A stretch of DNA of 64,000 bases from Clarireedia homoeocarpa. Its lineage: Eukaryota; Ascomycota; Leotiomycetes; Helotiales; Rutstroemiaceae. Made by a program: the position numbers and the translations under genes. The first letter of the stretch is position 1. Each line of letters starts with the position of its first letter. This document shows, piece after piece, positions 19,907 to 32,024 of the stretch. The stretch is taken from the NCBI GenBank assembly GCA_001465935.1, contig LNKV01000064.1:9418-73417 (forward strand), given 5' to 3'. A model generated the notes under the pieces. The model saw only the letters and a program-made list of their open reading frames with translations. It was not told the origin of the DNA and did no database searches.

Positions 19907-20556
19907 CTAATATTGAAGCGTACCATAGAACTTGTCGAAGGCTTCCTTGACCACTTCATATTCCACCTTCGCTGCAGCTAAGCTTTTCTCAATCCTAGCT
20001 AAACACTCATTCTCTTCGAGTTCATAACCGGCCAATGTGTGATCCCACTTCATTCCGTGCTGTTGGATGCTTTCGCAGTTATTCTTTATCTTGGTTAAAC
20101 CAATTGTTGCTGAGTTCCCTTTCAAGACTATCGCAAGCGAAGAAAGTTTCGAGAGATCTTTATTCTTACTAAAATCTTGGAAAAGAAATTTTATTAGCAA
20201 CTCCGAATCTTTCTGTTCTAGATATATGATCCTCCCTAGAAATTTGACCAATTTTATATATAGTCTACGTACATTGCATTGTCCATGTCGACAAATGTTT
20301 GTTTGGCCAGGGCGAAGTACTCATACACCATAGCGCGACTAAATTCCCTCTCATCACCATCGTCTAACTCCAGTACTTGTTCGAGAGTTTCGAGATCGAT
20401 ACTCTCTTTAAAGTTTGCTAGAATAGAGTCTTCCTTGCTTACCTTTGTACCAAGTTAGCTAAACCATTCATTCTTGTCTTTCTGTGCGAGTAAATCAAAA
20501 GGACAGTATATGAAGAAGTTCTTTGCAAAATCTCAACCAAGAAATCTACTTACCAT
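19907..20556 (-). CDS. Ypd1-like HPt phosphorelay protein lacking the phospho-accepting His
   Basis: Minus-strand exons are 20556-20554 (just the ATG, followed by GTAAGT), 20442-20273 and 20168-19907, giving 144 residues. Acceptors are preceded by GCTAAC and GCTAAT branch sites. The protein follows the Ypd1 plan: DLETLEQVLELDDGDEREFS (helix A), AMVYEYFALAKQTFVDMD (helix B), a KNKDLSKLSSL linker, LKGNSATIGLTKIKNNCESI (helix C), then C-terminal helices ending FDKFYGTLQY. In Ypd1 the phosphorylated histidine sits in GHFLKGSSA; here the same position reads AIVLKGNSA, so His is Ile (codon ATA, plus-strand tat). The next lysine and glycine, which normally assist transfer, are kept. The open, well-spliced gene argues against simple decay. 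It may bind hybrid kinases or Ssk1/Skn7-type regulators without passing phosphate, which is inference. A canonical Ypd1 should exist elsewhere in the genome. Confidence 0.75.
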
Positions 20557-23078
20557 GTCCTCTACTGCGAAAGGTAAAACTTATCAAGAGAAAGTTGTCT
20601 TTCTTCTTTCTTAAATATCGTGCATCTGTAATTTTTATCAACTTAATAAGACATAAGAGATCCGTCTTTCAAAAGGCTAGAGGAAGTTCTACTAGGTGGT
20701 GAAGATGTGTTTCCCCGCAAAACGAAAGGCGGGGGCGGGGTTGACAGCCGATAATGTATTAGTGTTCGCTGCATTTAGCGTATGAGTATAAATCTTTTCT
20801 CATTCTATTTATGACCGAAAACACTCACCATAGTGGTAATATAGCACCGTGTCATGCCTACTATCTGCGGATACACCGTTGGTTAGACGTGAATTCGTAA
20901 TACCACCCTATCATAGTTCTCCCGTACTAAAGGTCCGCCCTTACGCGGCAATATTTACCTCTGTACTCTGAACATATGGACCACTTCCTTATTACCTCCT
21001 GTACTACGAACTGCATGAGATGAATTCACTTTAATCCGACAGACACCCTGACCGCCGGGTCCATAAAAGTAATCAGGTCTCACCAAAGCCGTCGTGTCAC
21101 CACCATTCGTGCAGTTGGGGCCGGATGCACTGACAAATACGCCTGTAAGATTCGAACTTGCGCATACATAGATCTTTTATTCAGCACCTCTAGCAGGCTT
21201 GCTGCTGTCATAACGAAAACAGATGCCCTCGCTTCAAGACAGATAATATAATCCCCACCGGTAGTACATGAATGTGCTCTCTTGAGCATAAGACTTAGAG
21301 GGCTGGTAAGCAATCCGATACGAGGAACATGCGGCACTATGCGCATTGGACTATATTAGAGCCTAGTAGATGCTCACCCCATAAAGAACTAAAATTCTGG
21401 TAGTATCAAGAGCCGACGGCAATCAGATTTGGGTCAATGGTATTATACGATTTAGACGAGGATGGCGAGATGCCCGTAGAGCCATGATTGGTCCAATTAA
21501 TCATTTTACTCCCTTCATGATATACAAATCTACTACTACAACCCGTCAAGCAACCCAAGAATACCTTTGGTAACGTAATAACTTCTAATGTAGGAATTTT
21601 CGTATTCAAAAGTACCTGTATCCGAGCAAGATTACATGTGATCAGGTTAGGCTAGCGTTCTTATATTCAAGTGAATCATTTCCCCTATCCCAATACTCCT
21701 TGATCCACTAATACACTACCATGGCTAAGCGAAGGTAACTTATCGGGATTGACAAGTAGTATTTGCATGTGCTGACGAGAATCTATCAATAATAGCTTGC
21801 TAGAGAAGCAAACACAGCAGCTGCAGCGAGCAGAATTTTTCCAGAATCTTGAATGCTGTGGTTTCAAATATTGGACGACGTTCCGGCGCAATGTGAATTC
21901 GCAAACTCAAGCTCTCTCATGTCTCACCTAGAGAAATTACTCGTGGCGGCCCTCAAAGTACTTGTGCGAAGTTTGAGAGTTGATAGATAGGTTGCGCCGG
22001 AAATCTAGTGGGTAAGTTATAGGCTATGGCGCGGACCCAGTAGATAATAGCCCTCCCACCGGGTATCCGAACCCGATCCATGGGTCCCAAGGGGTGGGAC
22101 CCACGCCGCAGCCCAGTGAGTTGCTAGCTTAACCGGGACCCGGTGGGTGTCCAATCTATTACCCAGTGGAATGCTAAGAACCCTGTGGATCGGATATGTG
22201 ATGTTCATCCGATGAATGCCCTAGTTATGTCCATTTGTAGCTCCACTTAGAAGTTACCGTATGTGCGGTGAAATCATGTGGAGGTTATACGATGCCTTCT
22301 AGGCAACCCAAGGATAAGCGGGGAATTGCTCGGGTTATTCGTACGCTCTACTCAGCCACACGATGTCAGAAAAAGATAATACACCAAAGCTGCGAATTAT
22401 CGAGCCTCATGAAAAAGACTCTTATTTCAATTATATATTTAGATAGTGCTACAAGTCTAAAATATATTTGAATAATAAGTTTTAAATACTTGAAGAGATT
22501 AGCTATTTAATAGCACGGGAATTCAATTAAAATCTCATCTATACAATTTAATATATATTTCTAAAGTACATGCCATCTTTCTCGTATGTTGCCTGTTTCT
22601 GATATCTTGTGCCGGCCTATGAAGTCTTAATAGGTGGGACGAACGGTCAGATCTCCGACCATTAGGAGCCCACACAATAGCCCATAAATAAAACCTGAGG
22701 AAATGCTCACAATTTCCGTTGACCTGGCCGTTGTTGCTCGTCATTTGTAAAGCTTGGCCGAGAAGACACAGAATCCATGTCGGCAAGCAGTCGGACATCC
22801 ACTATACCAGTATCTCTGCGGGAATCTCGGTTTTGGCATCTAATAACTGTCTACGGAATGTGGAGGAGCGGTGAATATGACGGAGGACGGAAGTGGGGAA
22901 TGCAGAGGAGTGGGAATTACTGAGCAGTGGGGGAAGTGGGGGAAGTTGTGCGGGGAAATCAGTCTTCAATGACTACTAACGACTATTATGATGACTACTA
23001 TAATAGATGGAGGAAACTGACAAGAAATTCATCACCCGCAGAACAAGTTTCACATAACTTGAAAAAATTGAGCACGAA
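20557..23078. other. Long gene-poor interval with one orphan coding-like fragment
   Basis: Most of these 2.5 kb show no gene. On the minus strand, 20955-21155 is open and reads like a secreted or extracellular protein piece (FVSASGPNCTNGGDTTALV, FYGPGGQGVCRIKVNSSHA) after a possible acceptor AATCTTACAG. Other minus-strand frames at 21406-21609 and 21685-21891 might belong to the same decayed gene, but I could not join them. A GC-rich stretch at 22020-22200 has repeated gggaccc/gggtccc motifs. None of this is recognised. Confidence 0.35.
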
Positions 23079-26075
23079 ATGATTTTTTACCGTACCTCTG
23101 TTGCTGTCTTCTTTATTAGTACCCTGGTTCTGGCGGACAGACTGTCACAAGCACGAGAGTCATCGTCCTCTGTTCCTTGGCCTACTATTCCTTTACAAGA
23201 ACCATATTCACCTTCAAAATATCCTGATTATGTATATCCAATATCGGTGATTGAAGGCCTGACTGAAAAGTCCAGAAATAGCACTAGATCGTTTCCACTA
23301 AGCTTCAATGCAATCGAGGATATTTATACCCGTAAGCTCTAATTCGTACATAACTATGTAGCCATAGTCTAACGCTTTTGTTTTATTCTTTTAGTTGATT
23401 ACGGGCTAGATGTTGCTGGCAAACCTACCTTTAATATTACTGCTGTTGAGGGTTACGCACAGATTGAGGTGAAGTATAGTGAAACTTTTACGTACGTTTG
23501 TTCGTTGAGACAAAATCCAAATAACACTCTAACATCTTACAGTGGTCTATTAAGCCCTCAAAGCGATGGACCATTTGCGTTTGCAAATAGTCTGAGTGGT
23601 ACTTTTCGCGTCGAAACAATTAATATCACGAATATTGGCCTTCTCACGAGCTCATTTATCCAAGGTTCCCAAAGATGGCAGTCTATCAAGCTGATTAAAG
23701 GGAATGGGTTGAAAATATCAACAGCAGGATTCTTGTCTAGTGTAGAGCGAACTCCGGTAAGTTTTCTTTATTTTTATTTCTCTCTAAGTACTGATAATTT
23801 TCTCTTCTTAGCTTTCGTCGATAGAGGGGTATTTTGCGTCCAGTAATTCAACTTATACAGATATCTGGGCCCTTGGACCACGCACTCAACAGTTAGTATG
23901 TTTTCCACCTGGTACACAGACCTCTACCTGGCAAATTACAGAAGATGGAGCCTATATCAAAGGCCAGAAGCCTGCAAGTACTTCCCGAGTCGTCAACCTG
24001 GTCAATTACACATTGACTTTCGAGACCATGATTGACTACGGAGGAACTGGATGGCGTGTCGACACTGAGATAGACGCAATCCAAGCAACAGGGCCTATAT
24101 GTATGACTCACCAGTTTAAAAAAAAACTTAACAGCAAGTAACAGTTTCTAACCTAGTTGTCCTCACGAGCGAGTACCCGGCAGGGTCTTTTGCTAACATC
24201 GATCGGTCACTTGTCCCACCCAATACGTTGATTGTCGGTAGAGGCTGGTCGCTTCAAAATCAGACAAGTTTACCGGGCTATGTGCTGGAAAAATTTCCAC
24301 TGAAAATCGTAAGTTTCATCGAACATTACCATTGGGAACATTTCATAACAATCGCCACATCAGAATGTAACCGAGAAAACGTGGCACACCATCAAGACAG
24401 TTTCTCCTGGAGATCAAACATATACAGTCTTTCTTAATAATATTGAAATTGCACACTTCAACATTAGCTCGTATGGTCTTGGCAATCCCAACCCTTATAT
24501 CCCAGGAGGTGTTTACAAAAGCTTCGCGTTCGGCCCGTGGCAGGATCAGGCAGCTTATGTGAGGAACGTTAATGTGATCGACGAAAATGGCGAGAACATT
24601 TACAGTAACCCTATGTCCTCAGATGATGTTCTGGTCGAATACGGTGTCCAGACAAACGATGGATATATTTGCTCGGATTCTGGCAAGCGCGACCGCTTTT
24701 CTTGGCTAGGTGATCGTCTTGTTTCCGCGCGCACTATTATGGTTAGTACGCGGCAAAACGAATTTGTTTGGGGACCGGCAGAGGGAGCTTTTTCAAGGCA
24801 AGTACCAACAGGTCAGATTCCAATTAATACAGTGTTCAGCCCCCTGGATACCGAAGGGATCCTAGTCAGAACAATCAACGTCGATCCTCTCCTCGTCGAC
24901 TACGAATTTGACTTTATGCAAGTAATCTACAATTACTGGCTCGCGTAAGTAAAGGAATTGTGCAATGCTACATTTAGTACACTCTAACAGTCACTGCTTC
25001 TCCCAGTTCCGGCAATGATACCTTTTTACACAGGCACTGGCCAGGTATGGTCGCAGCCACGAGCTATGCCATGACACGATCTCTAGACGACAAAACACAT
25101 CTATATGGAGCACTAAGTGGTTCTCCAAGCATACCACTTGGCGGCGAGAAAGGGCAAGCACTGGGCCCTGCTAATACAGTCAGTCTCATACTTGGTCTAG
25201 AGAGAATGGCCGATATGGCTGAATACGTCGGTCAAGACACTCTTGCCACGTCCTATCGTCAGCAAGCAATGCTTTCACGGACAGCCATAGATACTTTGCT
25301 TTGGAACAACACTGGCGGATACTACGCATCAACGCTTGGAGCCTCTGGATATGATATGATGGATATCGCTCAGGTTCTATTGGCCGAGATTGGCACAGTC
25401 GACCGTCGAATGGAGTTCAAGGGAAAACTTGCGGTCTTGAAAGTTCCAGCAGGCTATATTAATGGGACTCGCTATTTTGATACTCCTGGTATTGTTGATC
25501 CATATTTTTTGAGCTTCTTGCTTGAGGGTCTTGCCAAGGCGAGTGAGACTGAGCTAGCCCAAGATCTTCTTGACGCTACATGGTCTCCGATGGTACGCAG
25601 AGATTCGAATTATACAGGAGGATACTGGGAATACGTCGTAGGTCATCACCTACTTTGTCCACTGTTATTCATACATTAATATTATTAGAGCACCGATGGC
25701 ACGTACCCCGGACTTGATCTCTTTACTGGTCAAAGCCACTTCTGGGGTAGTTACCCGACCACTTTCCTCACCGAATATGTGCTAGGTGCCCGTCCTACAT
25801 CACCTGGATACAGCCACTTCCTGTTCGCACCGCTTCCTGGTTTCAAGACTGATTGGGTACATGGCCGCATTCCGACACCTAGAGGTATTATTTATGCTGC
25901 TTGGGGATATAATTCTAATGGACAGATTATTATGGAGATCAAGGCTCCTTCTGGTATTAATGGTACTATAGTGCCGCCCTTCAATGGTAATTATACATTA
26001 GGTACAAGATCTGGCGTCACTGGAAATACAACATTCTCGGGTGGAGGAGATAGCATTATGATAATACAAGAATAA
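23079..26075 (+). CDS. Secreted alpha-L-rhamnosidase-like glycoside hydrolase (GH78)
   Basis: Eight exons: 23079-23331, 23395-23491, 23543-23756, 23812-24100, 24157-24308, 24364-24944, 25007-25637 and 25689-26075. Every junction keeps phase, giving 867 residues. The N-terminus is a signal peptide (FISTLVLADRLSQA). Beta-sandwich domains occupy roughly the first 450 residues. The (alpha/alpha)6 catalytic barrel begins near DSGKRDRFSWLGDR, which carries the acidic and aromatic residues of the GH78 active site. It continues through RHWPGMVAATSYAM, LGPANTVSLILGLERMADMA and a C-terminal beta domain (PTSPGYSHFLFAPLPGFKTD). The length fits fungal GH78. The enzyme should release rhamnose from plant rhamnogalacturonan or glycosides outside the cell. 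N-glycosylation sites are plentiful. Together with the nearby GH11 gene and pectin lyase relic it indicates a plant-associated lifestyle. The start at 23079 directly precedes the signal peptide. Confidence 0.88.
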
Positions 26076-27249
26076 TATCTGAGAGTAGAATTTTGAGCAC
26101 ACTGTTCCTCAATAGTGACGGTTGAAAACGACCCAAAAAGGCTTGCAGCAGTGACCATTGGAGCACCCGCTCTATTGTACTACAATTCCAACCGTTATAG
26201 TCACCATACCACCACTTCAACATCCTTTGCTTCGTTTCTGCTATATCCACTCCATTCTCGTTGTCGCAACCCACTCTAACACATTTGATCATCTTCATAC
26301 TCACCTTGACTCCTTATCGGACATCGTCGAAGCTTAAAGGAACTTCCGGTCAAAATGCCGCTGTCATTCCCGGAATAAGGCATGAGGTGGAAAGTGCATA
26401 AACTTCTCGGGCGATGCGGATTTAGAACGAAGCTGTTGGAATTATCGGCAAAAGAAAGAAGAAGAAAAGCGGCTGACAGGATAGTCAATTTTGTATTAGT
26501 GCATAAAGTCGTCTCCACTTAGTTCGTATATTTTCAATCTATAACCCTTCATCGCTTCCTGACCCCTATTTAACCTTAAATCGGGAAATTAATATCCCAG
26601 TTCATCTGACCCAAAATTGATCACAATACCAAGGCTAAAGTGGAGAAACCGTTAATAGGAGTCAAAGAGAGCAAATCATAGAAGTGCCGAGATTCAGTAC
26701 AAAGCTTATCCCCGCATGTAAACAAACTTCCGTTTCACGATTGATCACAGTCTAACCAATTTAGCCTCCTGAGCTACAGCCTAAAGTACTAATCCTGACT
26801 GATATAGGTAGTAGTATATAAAAGAACAATTAACTTCTTTCAAGCTTTCTCCACCCAAATGCCTTGTAGTCAATCTTATTTTAAGGTAGAAGTACTGTAT
26901 CAAGTAAATTGTTAGCTCTGTACTTTCGTATACTATCTTGCTTAGACAATTTCTCCACCTCGAGGCCGGGTTCTGTAATACAATCAAGTACACCTTACAG
27001 CACCCTTCGTAATTACTCCAAATCAGCACCGCCCATAACCGTCTTTCAGGCTAATGGGAAAATATATTATTTTTAAATTAGGAAATTAGGTTATTGGTTT
27101 ATTTTAGCCATAAGAGTCGACCACAAAAAAAGATATAAGACGAGTTTAACAGCTTCGTTTTCACACTTTTCAGGTCTATCACTTTCACCCCATCAAGACT
27201 CCGCCCTTTCGAAGAATCTTTTCTTGAGGAAACATTGTATTTAGACATC
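26076..27249. other. Intergenic, nothing recognised
   Basis: This is the 3' flank of the GH78 gene and the promoter region of the GH11 gene. Several short frames have no coding character. It becomes AT-rich toward 27060-27100. Confidence 0.5.
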
Positions 27250-28225
27250 ATGGTACATTTTACCACTGCTTGTGTCGCTGCTGCGGTTGCAGTTGGTGTC
27301 GTCGCCAGCCCTGCTGGGACAGCACTTGCCGACCTCACCAAGCGCAATACTCCCAACGGTCAAGGAACGAACAATGGCTACTTCTGGCAATTCTGTATGT
27401 GAAATGCTCAAAATTACCCTGATCTTGTAAGCTTCGATACTGACCCCGACGTTGAGGGGATGATGGCAGCAGTGGTAACACCGTTTACACCAATGGGGAT
27501 GCCGGCTCGTACTCGGTGACCTGGTCGAACGTTGGTGATTTCACCGCGGGCAAGGGCTGGTCTACCGCGACGCCCAGGACTATCAACTTCTCTGGTACCA
27601 TCAGCAGTGGGGGTAACTTCTACCTTGCTGTATACACTTGGTCACAACAAGGCGAGAACTATGTAAATCCCTACCAACTAACACAACGACGAGAATGCAA
27701 TCTGACCTTTGATAGATTCTCGAGGACTACGGCAGCTACAATCCTTGCTCTGACGGCACGAACATGGGCACTCTTAACAGCGATGGTAGCGATTACCAAG
27801 TCTGCCTGGTCAACCGGGGCAACAACTACCTTCAGAACTGGTCCGTCCGCAAGAACAAGCGCTCCAGCGGCACAGTGACGACTGCAAACCACTACAATTA
27901 CTACCAAGCTCATGGCATGACCCACAACCCTCTTAGCGCCGCTGCTTATCAGATCGTCTCGACCGAGGGCTATGGCAGCTCTGGCTCGGCCAGCATCACC
28001 GTTTCCGAGGCTTCAGGTTCAGGATCGAGCTCATCAAGCACATCTCCAACTTCAACTTCTTCATCGACGCCGACCTCTTCGACGCCGACCTCTTCATCAA
28101 CGCCGCCCTCTGGCGCTTGCTCTGCCCTCTACGGCCAGTGTGGTGGCCAGGGCTGGAATGGCCCATCCTGCTGTTCATCAGGCAGCTGTCGTGTTTCTAA
28201 TACTTATTACTCCCAGTGCTTATAA
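27250..28225 (+). CDS. GH11 endo-beta-1,4-xylanase with C-terminal CBM1
   Basis: Exons are 27250-27394, 27457-27662 and 27716-28225, giving 286 residues. A signal peptide (TTACVAAAVAVGVVASP) and propeptide (ending KR) precede the jelly-roll domain. Its landmarks are GYFWQFWDDGSSG, YTNGDAGSYSVTWSNVGDF, GKGWSTATPRTINFSG, the nucleophile region QQGENYILEDYGSYNP (first Glu), NWSVRKNKRSSGTVTTANHY and the acid/base region IVSTEGYGSSGSA (second Glu). A Ser/Thr/Pro linker (about 55 residues) leads to a fungal CBM1 with CSALYGQCGGQGWNGPSCC and the terminal NTYYSQCL. The enzyme cleaves xylan in plant cell walls, with the CBM1 tethering it to cellulose. Extra cysteines in the catalytic domain (YNPCSDG, YQVCLVN) may form a disulfide that common xylanases lack. 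Confidence 0.93.
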
Positions 28226-29587
28226 ACTCAGGGAATACTTGTGACAACTCGGTTGTACCAGCTGTCTCATATTTATATGCTAGTATTACTTAGTAAATAT
28301 ATGCTGTATATATATACTGGTATCAGCGCTGACATGCTTACTCGCGGAGCTCGCAAGATGGAGCCACAGTGCCTTAATCTGAAGAGTTTAATCTCTCAAA
28401 ACGTCTATGCCACCTGTTCTCCCAGAGTCGCTGCCAAAATTCTATTCAATCCTTCCGCAAACGCCGCCTTTTCTCTCAGTTCAACATTCCAAGTTCCTGG
28501 GGAAATTGTAGGCGACCCACATTACGTGAATGCCGAGCTTGATATTCTAGGGAGTTATTTCCATACTGCTTAGCCCTAGGCTACGTAATGGGTACCTATG
28601 GGTGGGGTTTCCAGGTCTTCAACCCATTTAGAGGTACCCATAGAGCACCTCCCATCTACCTATAACCTACTCAACAATTTCAGCTAGGTAGCATATACAG
28701 TACCAGAATAGGGTTTGGCATGGTCAATTGGTAGTCGATATCTCTTCAGCTTATCCACCGTGCGCCCATCAGTCATTATAACCGCCCTATGGGTGTCCCA
28801 ACCCGGCAGATACCTTACCCCGTGGGTAGGTTTGCAGCCTACCTAGCTCAACTTGCGTCACCGTGTCTTTGTAGAGGACGCTCCTTGCCTCCCTACGTCA
28901 TGTTGGTAAATGTGTCGTGTACTTCGAGGCCAATGTTTCAGTTACTCTGGGTATGCTTCTCAGTGAGCGGAATGTGGCGCTCCAATGTCTGGTATCCTCT
29001 ACGGTGCCAGCAGACGTTGTGCGTCAAGACTTGCTCACGGTTCTGGGATATATGAACCCAAAATAAGCCATTTATGTGAGATTCTGCTTGAGCTGGGAGA
29101 CTGTCAAGCCAGTGAAATACAGATAATGCAGAATGAGTAGAGGAACAAAGTCAGCGCTGTCCTCGATTTCGTTCTGAGAGTGATATGGCCAGCCGATTGG
29201 TAGCCCGTGGTTGATGAACCTTTCAAGTGAGGAATGTAGATAGCCGTCTGGTGCCGTATTCTTATTCGCACATTTCAGAACCCTTTCTCTTACCTCTATT
29301 TCTTTTGCCCTGGACACTGATTGTTATCCCACCGCTCTTCGTCTTTCTGGAAAGCAAAGAAATGAAAAATAAAATGAAATGAAAATAAAAATTAATCGTA
29401 AACCTAGCCTTTTGTTTTTTTTTTTTTTTTTTTGAATACAATTCAGTCAAGCTATCACTGTTTGACATCTTCAAATAAAAGAATAGAGCAGTGATTTCTC
29501 TTCATAACTTTTCATCGGAGGACAGCGAGTTTGTATATCATTATACATTGTCCTAGCCAACATATGCTTGCAAAAGTCAAGACCTCT
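28226..29587. other. Intergenic with GC-rich gggta/taccc repeat segment
   Basis: No gene is recognised. Between about 28580 and 28870 short motifs of the type gggtacctatgggt and gaggtacccata recur in both orientations, as in the end of a degraded inverted-repeat transposon. Similar GC-rich words occur at 22020-22200. A poly-T run lies at about 29417-29433. Confidence 0.35.
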
Positions 29588-30025
29588 CTACATTGTCCTC
29601 GCCTCCCTCGCTGCTCTCGTTCGGTCCGAATCTCTCCATTCCGTGAAGTACTCGGCGCCAGCCAGCTCGATAATTTCGCTCTGACGTAGACGAGGTCGTG
29701 ACTCAACAATATCCTCGAAGCGTTTAAAATCGGCCTGGGTGGCAGGTAGAACACAGACACCTTTGCTGTCGTCAGTCCAACCGAAGAGAGTATTCTTCGC
29801 GCCATCGTAAGACCCCCCGGGCGGGGGTGCTTCGTAGCATAATCGTTAACCAGATACAAAATCTCAGCTTGTGTTTTGTTATAGAGGTTAGATACCTCGG
29901 TGGTAGTATTGCCGTGCATCTTAATAATATGTAGTTGCTTCTCGGAGTAGGCTTTTGAGGAGTATGGTGAGGACCGAGTAACTTACCGTGCGTTGATTCG
30001 AAAGTGCATGATCTGTGAGGCAAGA
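29588..30025 (-). pseudogene. Unrecognised gene with an apparent one-base frameshift at a G/C homopolymer
   Basis: Reading the minus strand, a short exon ends near 29989 with donor GTAAGT. After the acceptor TATTATTAAG comes MHGNTTTEVSNLYNKTQ, AEILYLVNDYATKHPRPGG. At the C6 run 29813-29818 (plus strand) the convincing frame changes. The original frame becomes Ser/Arg/Leu junk, while the next frame reads YDGAKNTLFGWTDDSKG, VCVLPATQADFKRFEDIVES, IIELAGAEYFTEWRDSD and stops at 29588-29590. One extra base in the run would join the halves. I do not recognise the family. It is either a real inactivating mutation or a sequencing error in a homopolymer. Upstream exons exist but are not resolved. Confidence 0.4.
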
Positions 30026-30263
30026 GACCATGTCACTGAAAGATATGGCATAGCACTAGATACTTTCCGCAGCCTATATCCTTACCATATCTAATCAACA
30101 ATCAGAACTGGAGTGACTTTGGGGTAGAAAAGTTTATTGATGGTCTGAAAATATTCAGCACTGAGTCTAGCCAGGATGATGAGCAATGTTTAAGCAGACT
30201 TCCACACCAAGTTAACAGGTAGAGAGAGAAGAACTCCGTAGCTACCCATTGTCACTTAACGCC

Positions 30264-31450
30264 TCATTCAGTACCCGCTAGCTCGATATAGTGGTCAACG
30301 ACACTCTTGACTTGCTCTTCATATCCAACAAATTTCCATCCGAGCAACCTTTCAGTTTCCGAATAATCAATACGGATTGGTCTGGTCGGTGTGGTACCAT
30401 CAAGGGTGAAAAATCTTTCCCACACTTCTTTCTTGTAGAGTCGCTTCACGATGTCCTTAGAGTTATCCCATGCTGTACCATCGATTCCACCAGAGGAACA
30501 TACCAAATTCTGGTTTCCTGAGATTGAGGGGTTTAATGCATCAATGTGTGCCCTAGCAACATCATTGACATGAACTGAAGCGCCAGGCTGAGGCATGGTT
30601 GACCGAATACCGAGTAAAGATCCAAGAAATGTGCTGTTTGTGCCTTGGGTCACTTCTTTTTTGCTGCGGTTCAATTCATTTTTTCCGATGACCATCGTGG
30701 GTAGAATATTGATGACATCAAAATGCGGCTCTCTTTCCTCTATGAAGCGTCGGGTTACTGCTAGTGCATGAGACTTTGCAGCAGCGTAAGCTTGGAAAGG
30801 GTTCTCGAAGTCAGATGTAGAAGGAGGCGGATCATGGACGTCGTTCGCTGAGCTGGTCAGAAAAGTTGCTAATCAAAATGAGGTGTACATACCAGTAAAG
30901 ACTTTAGACACGTCTTCTGACATCATATATTCCCATGAAGCAAGTACGGAAGCAGATGATGTGGTGAGCACTCTCTTGACCGTTTTTGCCCTTGCGGCAG
31001 CCTCAAGAACTTCGACGGTTCTTTTCACGACAGGATCAATCACATCAGTTTTGTAGTCAGTGGTCTAATCAATTCAGTGACGAAAAACATTTTATAAGCC
31101 GAGGACCACTCACCTCAAAAGGAAGAGGTGATGCCACATGTATGATGGCCTCCACACCCTCCAGAGTTCCATCAAATGCTCTATTCTTCGACAAATCCTC
31201 AATTACTACGAACTCCAATTTATTCGAAAGAGGCTGAACTGAAGGGGCGTTGATAATTTGGTTCTTTTGATCTTCTCTTCGGACGACCGCACGTACGCGA
31301 TATCCTCGCACAAGTGCTTCGACGAGGACACGGAAGCCGACATGGCCCGAAACACCTGTGATCTATAGATGTTAGGAACAGCTAGAGTACAGGTTGAATA
31401 CAGAAGAGTTTGCGTATAAGGCTACGTACAAGAATTAGTTTACCAGACAT
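30264..31450 (-). CDS. Extended short-chain dehydrogenase/reductase (dihydroflavonol/methylglyoxal reductase-like)
   Basis: Minus-strand exons are 31450-31430, 31362-31114, 31064-30893 and 30847-30264, giving 341 residues. The nucleotide-binding motif GVSGHVGFRVLVEAL follows directly after the first intron (LILITG). VEAIIHVASPLPFE, the SSASVLASWEY strand with the catalytic Ser region, and the active-site pair QAYAAAKSHAL (Tyr-x3-Lys) define the extended, atypical SDR family that includes Gre2 and plant dihydroflavonol reductases. The C-terminal part (INILPTMVIGKN, SVHVNDVARAHIDAL) is the substrate-binding lobe. It should be a cytosolic NADPH-dependent carbonyl reductase; the substrate is not predictable. 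The promoter lies in the 574-bp gap shared with the 3' end of the hydrolase gene at 32025. Confidence 0.88.
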
Positions 31451-32024
31451 TGCTGTTTAGAATTGATACACTCCAAAGACTTATGTTGACACCTTGAGGA
31501 ATTGGTAGAAGGGGTTTGATGGAAACCACAGGTGCGGGCCTCTTCATGATATCGAAGTGACGAAGTCCGTCTTACTTTCCGAAGGTCTCACAAAAACAGG
31601 AGATGCATATTCAAAAAGCTTGGAACAATTGCACAATGCCGGTACAGTCATATTCACTGTAGCTTACCTCTTGAGCTTACAGCTCTTCATTCTTGGCATA
31701 GTCTAGCTGTTGGGCTTCGGCAGGGCTTGTCAGATTTGATACGATACATACGAACTGGGAAAATAATTTATACTAGTCTTCAAATGCCAGGTTCTCGAAG
31801 TCTAGGTCCTTAGAAGCACTTGCATTCTGGAGGTGAGGTGCATTCCTAAGGATTTTGTTAGGGGTTGGGCTTATGCAACACGAAATTCCAACCAAATAAT
31901 TAAATTTCAGAGTACGTAAAATACTATTCTCATTCTAGGAGCTGACTACCGCGGACGTAAGCTTGCATGGAAAGTTTCACGAGCTACACCGGTATTTCTC
32001 CATTATCCCCCCAGGCTGCTATGC
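31451..32024. other. Intergenic, nothing recognised
   Basis: This is the upstream region of the SDR gene and 3' flank of the alpha/beta hydrolase gene. No repeat or frame of interest is seen. Confidence 0.5.

Noticed and set aside
20236..20272. A 37-bp intron in the Ypd1-like gene (GTACGT to CTAG)
   Set aside because: It is too short and gives the wrong frame; the 104-bp intron 20272-20169, with a GCTAAT branch site, restores the Ypd1 sequence.
21140..21170. tRNA-like TPsiC arm (minus strand GCAAGTTCGAATCTTAC)
   Set aside because: No acceptor stem, D arm or anticodon arm can be folded around it in the right spacing.
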